A program made the translations under genes and the position numbers. A stretch of 64,000 nucleotides of DNA from Burhinus oedicnemus (Eukaryota > Chordata > Aves > Charadriiformes > Burhinidae), in contig VFFE01006609.1 in NCBI GenBank assembly GCA_008921705.1, positions 696,824-760,823 of the forward strand. The letters are read 5' to 3'. Shown here in pieces: positions 49,865 through 63,235 of the stretch (positions within the stretch are counted from its first letter, which is position 1; every line of letters starts with the position of its first letter). A model generated the notes under the pieces. That model had not been told where the DNA came from. It did not search any database and saw only the letters and a list, made by a program, of their open reading frames with translations.

Positions 49865-52195
49865 ACGAGAGATATATTAAAAAACACTTTTCCTGTCCGT
49901 AGCTTTTATTTCCCTGCTCCGTTTTTACCACATTTTCCCAATAGATATTTTCAACCTCTCTTCTTTAATTATATTATCTGTACTAAAAAAGAAATTAATC
50001 AGAGTTGAAATTTCAAACCCACAATAATCAAGTGGATTTGAAATTAGAGAATAGTTGAATTTATTTTCCTTTACCTTTAAGCTGTGCTCAGCTCACTTGT
50101 ATGGGTGAGATCATGGTAGCATTCCAGTTTTGGTCCTTATGTGTGCAAGACCCTCTCCTCCAGGTGCTGTTGCAGTATCCAGAGAAGATGGTTTGCTCCA
50201 GAAGGGTTTCTGATGGGTCATTTCTGTTGGATGTGCATCGCTTTTGTAGCCCCTTTAATGAGTCTATAGTACAGAACTGCAAAATAATAAAACTTTGTGG
50301 CAAAAGTAATGGTGTCTCATATTAATCACTAACATAATCCTACTCTTTTGGTAGTCTAAATGTGTTCTGTTCTGCTAGATCATTGTTAGAACTATCTAAA
50401 TCCTACTTAAACAGTTTGGGATTGTATCAGAGAAGCACGTTTCCCATTGCATTCTCTTTTGATTGCTCTCACTTTTTTGGTAGTGTGTGACATGATGTGT
50501 TATCGGATTGTACCTGGAGAGATATTGTTCCTTATAGCCACCATACAGCTTAGTGAAGGTCACGTGCAGAGAGGTATTGGGCTACCTACATTTAAGATTT
50601 GTGCCTATTTAGCATCTTTCTAGGTGTTTTACTGTGCTGATTACAGCAAAGTTTTCTCAATTTTTTCAGCTGTCATAATCAATTTTTTGGTCAGTCTGAA
50701 AGTGTTGTTGGTTTTTTTTTATTTTAATGCATAAACATTTATAGTTCTCTGTATTATGTTTTTTATTTAGTTCATAACTGAATGCTTGGCAAAACCAGTG
50801 ATTTTAGTAACCTGAACAATGATAAAGAAACCATCGGAAACCTGCAATGTGGTAGTTATTTTGCATGAAAGAATTAGTAAGTGAGCACGGAAGCGAAAGA
50901 GAGGATGCTCATCTATTATCTGCTTTATGGTGCCGCAAGTCAGCCTAGTTTGTTCAGCTCCCATCTCCTGAAATATTGTTATTCTGTTGCTATCCTGTCT
51001 GATTCTTCCTTTTTTCCCTGCACATAATTATCTCATAGTATCCAGTATTCCATCTCTTTGCTCTTTCTTGCATGCAGAACATGTTTCCCACAATCTGTTC
51101 ACTTCTCCCTGAGTGTCTTTCTTAAAGGAATCAGTTTACATTGACACTGAGTAGACAGTGGAAGAGTCCTGCTGGGTGCCCTCGCTATAACCTGATTTCC
51201 TCCCTATTTGTTCCATGGGAAATGGTTACCTGCAGTGTTTAAACACACTTTTAGACTGCTGATTCAGAACTAAACAACTTAAAAAGCATACAGAAATGAG
51301 ATTTGCAGGATCATTTGGAACGTTAAGGCTTTTGCTGAAAGCATTTCCAGACAGCAGTAGTTGTAGTTATTCTTACAGAGTGGCAGAAAGTTCGGAACAG
51401 AGGAATTAAATTCTTGGTTTTCCTAGTCATGCCTTAGTATTGCCTCTGTGTGTGTATTAAAATTGAATTAATTATACCTCTGTCTCCTGCCAGTTGTCTT
51501 TTGTCAAGCTTCAGTATATTTTACTTGACCAGATGGTTTCAAATATTAATTTAGAAGACTTCTCGGGATCTGGACATCTCAGTGGTTTCTTGCGGGAACT
51601 GTGGAGCAGCTGACAGTTCTGGGTCTAGCTCAGGTAGGCAAAAGTCTTTCTTCATGTAAAAGACAAACAAATAAGCAAAAAGCCCCCCACTAACTGGTAT
51701 TTAGCAGCCTGTGAGAAATTATTTCAGACTTCCTTAGTCAATCCTGAAAGAAAGCTATATACCCAAATGATTTGCTGTTGGTAGTAATCTGCATTTAGGT
51801 TAACAGTTGCTTCAGGATTTTTTTTTTTTTGCAAACCTGGTGTGCTACGGTCTTTCAAATAATGGTTAGTTCATCCCGCCCTAGAACAGGGCTGTACTAC
51901 AGAGGTGTAATAAATTATCTTTGTCCAAATTATAATTTAATTTATGAATTTGAAATATCTCAGGATGAAAGGTATGACATAAATACAAAATATTGTCTGC
52001 TCTTAGAAATCTTACCTAACTGTAACTGGGGTATCATAGAAACCCCTAGAAAAACAGCAGGGTTCAGTTAGTCAGGTGTAAAAGCTTTAGAATTGTGTCA
52101 TTTTGGCAGGATAAATAGATTGTGAGGGCTAACATACAGAAGTGGTGAACACTTCTCCGGATTTGTATTATTTAATAAACTAGTATATTTGTCTA

Positions 52196-52219
52196 ATCAA
52201 TGATACTGATATCATTGAT
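52196..52219. repeat. AT-rich hairpin, 10-bp stem
   Basis: ATCAATGATA (52196-52205) and TATCATTGAT (52210-52219) are exact reverse complements around a 4-base loop CTGA. The stem is AT-rich and no gene or transposon end lies next to it. Confidence 0.75.
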
Positions 52220-55200
52220 ATGAACGTGTTCCTTGTGCAAGGTGTGACTCCTATCAATAATCTAGTTTTGAATGAGGTACACACACGTTACTTGAGACAG
52301 AGTTAAATGGCCCTTCCAGCACTGATATGTCCTGTTTAAATCCCCACAAGTACAGCAGAAGTCAAAATGGATCCAGACGCAAACTGACAGAGAGGAGAAA
52401 CAGAGTTGTAACTCTCTCTTTAATGTTGAAAAACAGATATTTGCCTGGACATGTACTTGACCTGTTTGTCCAGCTGAAGAGCAGCCAGTGCTTTATCCAA
52501 TAAGGTATTACAGCTTTATTTCAAGACAGCTATTTATAAAAACCTATGGGCTCTGTAATCCATCTAGTTTTCAGCATCCTGACATTTCAGTACCTTCCAC
52601 TGATTCTCAGTGCTTATTTGTCACTCATTTAGGACTTTGGTCCTGATCCTTACAGCCATCAGCCCTTCTACTACTATTTCGCTACTATATGATTTCCTTA
52701 CATGGCCCACCAAGGTTTCTGTGCTTTTTTTTGGAAAAAGCTCATAAAGCCAACATGGAACGTATTGGAACCAGAAAGAAAGAGCCTGTCTACCTCTTCC
52801 TTTGCAGCAAATACCTCCCAGCAGGTCTTATTAACTTGAGCTTAATGTTACTGTGGCTTTTCCTCAGCTCACAACAAGTGAGCTCACATCCCTCTGCAAA
52901 AGACTGTGCAGACATATCTAACTACAACTTTATGGGGGTATTTAGCCTTACGGATTTGAAGCTCTGTGGTGCTATTTGGCACAGCTTTTCCTCCCCATGA
53001 AAGTTTCCAGCTCTAATTAGGACTATACGTACTTGTGCTTGAGACTGCACAGCAGAATGGAAAAATGAGGGAAGAAAACAAAGATCACAGGAAAATAATA
53101 TCCCTGCTTCTTTCTCTTTCTTTATTTGAACCCATTAAATTTTCAGTGTTTTCAGAGACTTCATCATATTTTGGTGCTCTCATGCTATCTTGAATTCTAG
53201 GCCTCTCTGTGCTTTTACTGCCTTTCAGAAAATTGGATTCCTGGAAGGAATTTTTGATGGCATTAAAAGCACCCACAGAGGGAATGGGTTTGTGCATCTG
53301 TGCTCTACCTTACATATACTGAAAGGCAGGAAGTTCTTCACCTACAAAAGCTACCCTTTTCAGATAAATTTCACGGTAAACAGAACATCTCATATAGTGA
53401 ATACTCGTGCAAATATCTGTCTGAAGTATTCTGTGCAGGCATTACATCTGTGACAGCTGTTGTACATTACGTATCCAGAGCCTTTGTTATGCATTTGGGA
53501 GGAGCAGACGTACAGCTGATGTACAGTTCAGTCTATGTACCTTCGTAACACAGTGAAACTTCATTTAGGACTTTTCAGATATACGTGCATTCACAGGAAA
53601 AAATGTGCTATTATTGTAATATATGGCAGAAATAACTGCATTGTCAAGCTATCATTGTTCACCTATAACAAAGGGATTTTGAGGAACTGAGGATGAATTC
53701 TGACTATGAAGAAGCAGCTGAATATTAGAATGAAATAAAGGGAAACTTCTTCAGATTCTTCCATTCGTTTACATCTTAAAAATAGGGATTTCTCAGTGCA
53801 GATTACTGGAATAATCTTATAGAGAATAATACAAAAATTTACAAGTGATACCGTTTTGGTTAAATTGTGTATCCAAACTAGCATGTGTATCTGAACACTG
53901 AGAGTCCCCTTTGAGTCTGTTATACTTGCCTTGGATTTCATATAGTAGTCTCAACATACGGCGCTTGCAGGATTTGGCCATTTGTGGTCCTTTAAGTTGA
54001 TTCAAAAGGATCCTTCCAAGTGATACCAAATTTTACCTCTTGGACTTTGTAAAGTATTGTTGCTAGTGTAATAAATCTCCCTGCTAAAAAACCATATGTA
54101 CTGTAATGAGGAGTAAGCAAGGTATTCAGGAAATGGTAGCTGCAGTCAGAGTCTGTCTTCCAAAACAGACCTGAGCAAAAAGCTCCAGTGGTAAAGAGGG
54201 AGGATGTTCCGGACTTCTGTGAAATGGTTTATTGCCTGTAACTTCTGTATAGGTGTTCCTGTGGATTCAGGAAATTATTTATAAACTAGAACTGTCTTTT
54301 TGCCTTGGGAAACTCAATCTGGCAGAACATTCTGCAGAGTAGAGAGATTTTAGAGTGGTAACTACTCAGTTGTTTATTAAAATTTTAAAATTCCATCATT
54401 TTTATTCCTTGGAACTTTGGAAAGAAATAATCTCCATATTATTTCACTTCTTGTTTTGATATAGAATACCCTTGAGATAGTCACTCTCATTTATTTTATG
54501 TAGAAGAATAACAACACGTTGCATCACAAAATAACCTAGACAAACCCAGGATTTAAAACGGGTCTTATAAGTAAATGAGAGTTTGAGTCAGATCTAGAAG
54601 AAATGGAAATTAGTTCTTTATATCTGCCACATAAAGTCATTCCTGGAACATGGAAAATTACCATCCTTTGGAAGTCATTGAGCACACAGTTGAATCTGGC
54701 CCTCTCTCAACCTAACTCTATTACACCATTTTAGATCCACATCCTACGGGATGCACGGGCTAGTACAAATTTTACACACGCCAATCCCAACAGTTTCCCT
54801 TGGAGTATGCCAGGAGTACACAGTATGTGCAGATGAAATGCCAGAACTAAACTTTGAAAGTAACAAATGTGAATAAATAAAAATAAAGCCTAGCACCAAA
54901 CATAAATAAAATAATAGATAAAAATAAGTAAAAATAGACTTCAAAAATGTGTCAAATAATACTCTGGTGTTATGCAGTTATCTAGGGATCTAACACATTT
55001 TGACAGAGTGTATCAGTCTATGTGCGCAAAGCCAAACATTTTATTAAAACAAAATATATCAGTTTTTAAAACATGCTATGTATTCTGTTCCCTGAAGAAC
55101 CCTTTGAGAAAGATGTTCACTGAATTTCTGTGCAAGTTGATGAATGATTGGAGCTAACAAAGCAGAAATACAATTTTCAACAGGTTAGGCTTAGTTTGAT

Positions 55201-55631
55201 CAACAGTGCACTCCAGTACACCGCTTCTATAGCAATGCATCTATCTTCATATGTCAAACAAATGCATATTTGTGTATTATAAAGGAAAGTGCCGTATGGT
55301 GGGTTTAATGAAGTATTGTATTAGTATTTCTATACGTATTTTTTACTGTATGAAAATCACTGAGAAGAAACTCAGCAAAATGCCCATTATAGAGACAGAT
55401 TTTAGGCTTCATGAACAGACCCCAAGACACAGAGGAAGACGGTATCAGTTATCAAGTGGGGGAATATTCTATATTGTCAGGCATTGACAAAGCAAGTTGC
55501 TGTTTCCGCATGTTTATCTTAACAAGTTATCAGTGTGCAATGCCTACGCTTTTGTCCCTAGTGTGAATATCGCTATGATAGACAACATGGAAGCCTAAGT
55601 GCTATTCATTGCCATTTGAACTTCTTGCTGC

Positions 55632-55864
55632 TGAGTTCTCCATGAGTATATGCATACTGATTCTTATGTCTCTGCTGAGTCTAAGCTCGACTGGAAGACT
55701 ACTCAAAATACTAAACCTCCAAATGCTTTCTCTGGTTTCCCTTCCAAAAGTGGCTGTGGCAGTAGAATGCTGTTGGAGAGCCTGGGCCAAGTGGAGAGCC
55801 CAGCCACCACGTGTAGCTGGACATCAAGCTGTGCAGAAGCTTCTTACACAGGAGACAGTAACTA
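55632..55864 (+). other. Weak candidate for a coding exon
   Basis: One forward frame is open from 55632 to a TAG at 55863-55865. Its translation is rich in S, T, K and G (for example SKLDWKTTQNTKPPNAFSG) and reads more like a disordered protein segment than the F/L-rich frames elsewhere. A CTGCTGAG before 55678 could be an acceptor and ACA/GTAACT at about 55857 could be a donor. Against this, another forward frame is also open over the same bases, the length is within chance, and I recognise no protein. Conservation of this frame in other birds would decide it. Confidence 0.12.
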
Positions 55865-58800
55865 GTGATTGTGAAATACTAAGGAAAAGGTATTTGAACC
55901 AAATACGCATTCTGCTGCTATTTTGGTACTGAAACAATTGTAACAGTGGTTTGAAGTAGTCTGAAGAGAAAGGGACTACATACCCAAACAATATCCAGCT
56001 CTCAGATGAGAAATAGCAGCTGAACAAGTCAGAGAAATATCCTGAGCCCATTCAAACCTTTTGTTGCTGCAATCAGTGCTGTGCAGTGAAAACAAGATTT
56101 TAGAATAAAATTATCGTTAGATGGGCAATTTTAGTGATGAATCTGTTCAGAAGTCTTTGTTCTGCTGCAAAACAGCAGTGACTGATTGCAGGTGGACTAG
56201 GCTGTGACTATTCCTCATAAATACTAAAACATATTCTTTTGTGAAGTTCAAGGAAAAAGGTAGTGCAGGACTGTATCAGTGAGGTTTGAATCTTCTTTTT
56301 CTCTAAATATTCCATTTATAGACATGGAAAACAAAGTTTTGCAAACAAGAGATGCATAGATATGTACCCAAAAGCTTGCATTTGTGTTCGACCTTTAGAA
56401 CTTCCTCTTCCATTTATTTTGGGATCTGCGTGATTATCTCTTCAGACCTTGTTTGATATAATACTGCAGTCTGCAGCAGCTGCTATAGATGCATTTCCCC
56501 AGTGTTAATTTTACTGTATGAAATAAACTCTGGCAATGTGGTGACTAGTTAATTGAACTATATAACCCTTTCTGGAATTTGTGACTCCAAGCCACTGAAC
56601 AATATAATTCATCTCAGACTTTTTATTAAAAGTCCTTGGTGAAATTGTAAGGCTATAGTGGTATATTAGAATGCAGAGAGTACTGTGTGTAACCAAGAAA
56701 GCCACCTCTCCAGTGGGCCTTTAATAAAATAAACGTTTTCTGATGGTGCAGTACTTATTTTTAGCTTATTCCTGTTTCAGCTCAGAAATATTGCATCTAG
56801 AACAATTCAGAAAGCTGTAAAATGTATTCGAGCAGAGGAGAAGGAGGAGTAGAAGGGAAAAGGTCATGAAGAGATTTAAATGTTAAAGTAAAAATTTAGA
56901 AATCAACATGATTGTTGCATAGCATGACATTGTGATCAGTAGAGTACAGTGGAAATACTGAATTTAGAAAGAATAAACTGCCTAACAGCATGCTCCTGAA
57001 CCATTTGTTATTTCCTAATTAAAGCTTGTGAAAGGGCAGTTTATAGACAATTATAATAAGCTCAGTGTGGGAGATGTCAGAGTGTAAATCAAACTCTCTG
57101 CAGCAGTGGAGCTTTAAACATCTCTAATGACAAGTGGTGGTAGGTAGATGATACAAAAAGGCTGTTTTGACAACATGATTGATTGAGATCTTGAAATATA
57201 TAAGCAAACAAAAAGTGTGAATTCAGCAGGAAACCAAAATTGCATGCTGTACAGCATATAAAGTATAAAAAGAGGGAGGGGAAGCTTGTGGCAAAGAAAG
57301 TTTAAAGCCTCATTTGAAAATAAAAAGTCGTACTTAAGCAAACAAGCGATCCCTACTCAAGTCAGGATTTATCTGAAAAATATAAAAGCAGTTGTATTAA
57401 AGGGTACACCTTGCCTCTTGAGGTACCACAATATCTCTCTCGCTCCGTGTAAGGGCAGTCACGTCTAGCATAGAACTTGTCATCCGTTCTGCAGCACACA
57501 CCTATGTGTTTTACTGCACCTGGTTTAACACGCATTGTATTTCCTCAGGTGTCCCCTTCCCTTGTACATCTGTCCTTCATCTGTTGTCCAAGCCTAATCT
57601 CCCTCTTACACTAGGGAATCTGAGAACCAAAGATGGTCATTTCATCTCTTTTGGGAGAGCGGGCCCTTAGGAGACCATTGCAGAGTTATCAGTATTACCT
57701 ATTAACATCTAACTTTTTGTAACACTAATGTGTACAGGTAGGACTTTCATATGCATCCATTTTTGACCAGCCTGTGTTTTCCAGTTGATTAAAATGGGAG
57801 CACAAATAGGTCAATGTTAAGTGCTTTTTCATATACTCCCTTCTGTGGAGACACGCCAAGTACATTCTCTGTGGCAAGCTGCTTAGTTCAGCACGTGGTT
57901 CCAAAATGTCACTGGGGACAGAAGGGTAAGAGCAGGGCATTTTAGATTGCTTCCGGTTCCATTTTGACCTTTGAAAGATTTGAGAAGCAGACACAGCAGA
58001 GTGATTTGGTTCTTCACACTCATCTCTCACCATGTTAGCAAAATATCCATATAATTAGTAGGACAGCCTCTGTCAGCGGAGGGTGGGGGGTGTGATGCTG
58101 TTGAGGTCACTGTGTTCCCTTGTGTTCTGTTTGCCACTTCAATATGTTTTGCCTTTATCCCACCAATATCTTTAGTAATCTTAACAGATTCTTGTTTTCA
58201 TGCCTTTGCTGCACGAGTTATTGGAATAGCTTGTGACATCCCATGTGGATCATTGGATGAAACGAGAATCGTGCTTCTTGCTACACCTGCACGTGGCCTG
58301 ACAGTTAAGGTATTAACAAATACTGTTTCTGTAGAACCTAAAAACTGGTATCTGGTTGTTGGATATAAGACTTTTATCACCTATGTCTGTCATATCACTT
58401 ATAAGCCACTAGTAAAGTTCTTGTCAGACACTTTGTTTGACACTGTGTTTTCTATTCTTTACTCTGCCAAAGTCTTATCCATATCTTCTTTTCTGCTAGC
58501 CTAGAACAAAATTCCAAAAATAGTAAGGGATATCCAATGGATTCATTCTCCTTAAGGATTGGTTCAAACCCAGAAGCTCTGAGTTGGCAGAAACTTTACA
58601 TAAGTTGAGCTCTGAATACACATTTTGTGAACTAGATCTCACTGAAAGTTTCTCTAGATTCTCCACACTTGTTCCTGAAATCCAAGCCCATGTGTGTTAG
58701 ATAGGCTTGGAAAAATGCTAACCATTGTGCCTGTCTGAAAGGGGAAATATTCAGGTACAGAGAAGGAGCTGCCAGTACTTGACTTTCCCAAGGGTATATT

Positions 58801-61800
58801 TGTTGACCTGCTTCTGTTTCCCAAATGCTAATCTTTTTTTTGCATTTATAAAAGGCTAGAAGAATAGAAGTTATGCAAATTTAGATGTATTTAGAGGCAG
58901 TTGACTGAAAGGCAAATTGATAAGTTCTGATCAGCACTTTCATTGCCACAGTATCAGATCACTACCTAGCTTCTGCCACCCCACAGTACAGGATCAAGGA
59001 TTCAACTGCTGAAATAAAGGTGATCAATTCTATATTAGAAAATAGCTTATTTATGCAATATTCACAATCTCGTATTAAATAAAACAAAGGGTCACGAGGC
59101 AAATGTTTTCAGGGGATTTCAGAAAGGAGGGGTTTTGGTTTTGCAGCTATTGTCCAGTCTAGGATAACTACGGGAATAAAATATTGCAGCTGAGCAAGGA
59201 TCTGCTTTTGCCTTTTTCAGATCCATATGCACATAAAAACTAGTGAGTGGGTACTACCTGTTGCGCCCAGCCACGTGCCGGCTTCTGCAACCTCATAGTC
59301 TGAGGCAGTTTAACACGCTGGATCAGACCACGAGGAGAGAACATAGGAAATTAGCTTTGATGTTTTGTAGCTATTTTTCTGTCCTGTTTGCCTAATGTAA
59401 ACCCATATATCAAAGTGGCACAAGTGTGGCACCCAAATCATATGGGGTGTGTTTTAAAGCTCTGCTCAATTTTCACGGAGGTGAGCAGCTACAACACAAA
59501 CATGCCAGATTACAGAGCATCTTGTAGGTGTTTTGTAGAAGGTAACAGGATGGAGGGTGTTTGATATCAGCCATTTAAGTTCCACTTCCAACAGCTGAAT
59601 GAGCTTGCTTGATTTTTATTTCTAACTGTTAATACCTTTTCTCTCTTCATCCCTCACAAATCCCTCCACACGGCCATCCCAACATTGCAGTAACTCTAGC
59701 AAAGGCAGGCTGGTCAAATGATCGGTAGAAGCTGTAGAGACCAAGAGGTACAAAAGGGGCATTGAACTGTCTGGTTTCTTTGGAAGGGACTGTCTTAGTT
59801 CTAGATTAAAACCTGCCAAATGCTTTCCACTGTTTTACACGCTGGCTGAAACAACTTTCTACACACCTTTGGCTATCTTTGTTTTGGATCTGTAGTTGAA
59901 TTTGTTAAGCTGTTGAGTTTAGTAAAAAAGAAAAGTTGCTGAAGAGTTGGTAACTCCATTTAACCTTCCACGAGATAATGGCTGTGAGGTGTCTCAAAGC
60001 ACCTAGATTGTCCTTCAGATACTGATAGGAAAACAGGATTTTCATTAAATACAGTGGCTGTTTTTGCTTTTCAAGAGGGAAGTCTTTTTCGTGCTGTGCC
60101 ATTGTTATTATTAAAGGTTTGACCGTCCTGCACAGTGTATGGCTATAATCTCTCAGTGGAGAAACAGTCTGCTTTTCTGCTATCACTGTGTTCATCCAAG
60201 ATGTTTTTTTGTTGTTGTTTCTGCCTCCTGTTCTTTTGCCATTGCTTGCCAGTATTCATAAATATGCGTTATCAGCTGCACCTCTCCACATTTGCCCAGC
60301 AGAACGTATCTTTCTTTTCCAAAGGTCTCTATTTAATATGAACCGCGCTCCAATCATTTCTAGCACCTGTTCACTGGTTACATGGTGCATCAACAGCAAT
60401 TTTAGAATTCTTCAGCAGCGTGACAGCTTGAAATTGTCATTTCTTTATGAACACTAGATGCACTGAAATCACATTAGTGCAGTTGTCATTTTTCTTTGTA
60501 CTCAAACATTAGGTATATTTTTGTGAGTTGAGATGGGTGGTGAACAGTTTTTCGCTAAGCGCCACAGTGGGTTTCCAGGAAATGAGAAGGGTTTTTTTGC
60601 ACAGGGCGTACGTCAATGGGTATCTGCAGCAAGGAGAATGCTTTTTGAAGTGGTAGATATGGACACTTCATCTTAGCATACAGATGATGCTACCACATGT
60701 AGGACTTCTTGATGCGCTTAACTTCATTATAAAAAGTGGGATAACATTATCTTTACTCGCAGGGATTAAAAGCAAATAATGATTTTAGTTTAATATATGT
60801 AGCACTAAGGAGAGAGAGAGATTTTCACTCAAAACTGAAACAAAGGTATAAATTATGTGATACTCAGCAGAGGTAGCGGTCAAATAATTTTATTGTTTTA
60901 ACATGTCACATTAGGAGTATTTTGATGTAATTAGATGAATGAAGTGTGTATGTCCTCGTGTGAGTGGTTCCAGGCATGATTATGTACCAACATCTCCATG
61001 GTTTAGACAGCTCCAAGCTTTAGGTATTGATTTTATATCTAAATGTTCATTGGCACATTCTAGATAATGTTGGAAGAGTTTTTGTTTGGTTGTAGCCATT
61101 AGTAGTTTAAAGAGTCCCCAAAACAGTCCATGATCTCACTGTGTGGAGCGCTACAAACACTGGTGCAAAACCTCTGCTGAGTGCCCCAGAGATTTATTAC
61201 CTGCGCATGAGACAAGATAACTGGTGAATTCTTAGAGATGGGGCAGACAATAAAATGGAAGTGGTTGCGGTAAGAGGTATCAAGCTCATCCACCCAGTTA
61301 TTGGAACCTTGCAAGATTTTCGGTATACATTTTAGAAAGCGATGTTTTAACTAAATGGCAACAATTTCCATTCTTTGGTTTGTTCAGGGAGTGCGATGCT
61401 CACCGGTTTCAGCAGAATCTGCTGCAGGTACAGAGCTCTGCACTGGAATTAATCTAGTAATGAGCAGGAGCTGGTACTACAGTGTGGCTGCTCATTCACG
61501 TATGCGAAGTGAACAAAGGGGTTCGATGGTGGGGGAAACCACAGTGTTAGTATATGCCCTGTGTCTGATGTCAGCAGCAGAATAGAAATAGGTTGATCTC
61601 GCTTCTATATAGGATTAAACTATGGATATTCATATAGTATTTTGGCAGGAGGCTGTGGCAAATTTAGACTACCTCTAGACTTTATGGTTTCACTTCTCAT
61701 AATTAGAGAATGATAAATTCTAACATTATTTTAACACTTCCCTGATTTTTAGAAATAACTACACAGAATAATTATAAATACTCTTCTGAATACTGATATC

Positions 61801-62989
61801 AAAATAGTTTCTTGTTTCCATTTTATATCAGGCATGACAAAGAATCAGAGAATGAATTGTGGGGAAATAAGTGCTTTTGAAGATTAGCTGAGCAGCGGTA
61901 GAATTATCAGTGTTGTAATGAGATTAAGATATGTTATTATTGTGTTTAATTTTTGGAAAAGTTTTTAGACTTCAGTTCTGTATCTGTACTTAGACTAATA
62001 CTAGAGTGCCCTGTTCTATATCTGCAGTACTTAAATCTTGTAGTTATACAAAAGCTGGGTAATATTAATTTAGATTGACTATTTATTGTGCAGGTTATGT
62101 CACTATCATTGGTTACTTTATGTATAAATTAATACACCTCTCTGTGCTAAGGTTATCTGTAGCACAGTCAAGCAGAATCCAAAAATAATCTTAAGAAACC
62201 ATTACTTCAGTTTCTTAAGCAGGCAGTTCAGGCTTTAATTGATAGGCATCACAGTCAGCTTGTGAGGGGACTTCTGTTAGTACGGTAATGATAGAAGAAT
62301 AATTTCTGGTGTTTACAGTTAAATTACTCTGCCTCTAGCTCTCTCCTGACTTCAGTGACATGCGTGAATGACATAGCCAATACTCATATTTAGATGAATC
62401 CTAAATAACTATCTCTTTTCCTGACCTGTCATCGAGTTTCTTGAACTATCACTTTGAAATCATTTGTTTGCTATTTTGTCACTATCTGAACGTTACCATC
62501 TTTATAACTGTTCTTATCCCCTACTTCCTCTAGCTTTATCTCTACAGTGTTGATCCAGACATTCCTTACTGTCTATCTTGTAAATATTACGTTAACTTTG
62601 ACATTTATAATAGTTTGTTTTTCTTTCCTCTCTTCTATTCATATCTTACCCTGGAATCTATGTATTGACTTAATTATACTCCTCCAATCTGAGTCTTCTT
62701 TCTACCCCTATGGATGTGCGGAGGTTGTTTTGTTTCCATTTCAGTTGTTTTTTCCTCCTTTTGTTCTCACTCCTTCCATAGATCCCTTAGTACTGTTCAT
62801 CAATGAAAATCGTCTTCTCATTCTTTCAACCTTTTGTTATGCTATTTCACTTGATCTATTCATCCCTCTTCCTAATAAGACCTTTATTTCTTTATCTTGA
62901 TCTGCCTCTGAGATGTTTAGTTTGCATCTGGAATGATCTTTCTTTCTTGTCTGCTGAGTAACTTCTCTTTTTTTCGTTAAATTCTTTCA

Positions 62990-63235
62990 TAAATTCTGCC
63001 TAGAAAATCAGGTCCACTGAAATCAGTAAAGACACTCAAGTGACTTTAGGATTTTACAGCATGTCTTAAGTGGTCTTTTACCTTTCCCTTATCAATAGCC
63101 CAGATAGTGTCACTTAAACTATTGTCCATTATCAAATTGCCCTTTTTTTCTGCAGACACTAGATTATAAGGTCTTTGAGGAAGAGCTGCTGTTTCAGTCT
63201 ATTCATATACAATAAACATGCAGTGGTAAAAAAAA
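62990..63235 (+). mobile_element. Ancient amniote-type interspersed repeat
   Basis: Two pieces follow each other as in an old repeat common in bird, turtle and crocodile DNA. GGTCCACTGAAATCAGTAAA and GACACTCAAGTGACTTTAGG (about 63011-63051) recall 'cattgaaatcaatgggactactcatgtgagtaagg'. CACTAGATTATAAGGTCTTT then GAGGAAGAGCTGCTGTTTCA (about 63158-63197) recall 'cttagattgtaagctctttggggcagggactgtcttt'. About 80 unmatched bases lie between. I do not assign the class. Divergence is high. Confidence 0.4.

Larger units (their letters stand above)
47407..62985. other. Long unique non-coding stretch
   Basis: No gene or recognisable transposon was found in 15.6 kb. It contains a short TAGA microsatellite (49851-49864), a T13 run (51818-51830), a hairpin (52196-52219), a pyrimidine-rich section (48590-49330), a weak exon candidate (55632-55864), and a purine-rich patch near 56830-56875. 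Open frames reach at most 130 codons (58112-58504) and match nothing I recognise. Confidence 0.6.

Noticed and set aside
58112..58504. Forward open frame of 130 codons with hydrophobic segments, considered as a membrane protein.
   Set aside because: No recognisable family, no promoter or splice context, and length within chance expectation.
62547..62900. Forward open frame of 117 codons, considered as a membrane protein.
   Set aside because: The hydrophobicity follows from the pyrimidine-rich composition of the region.
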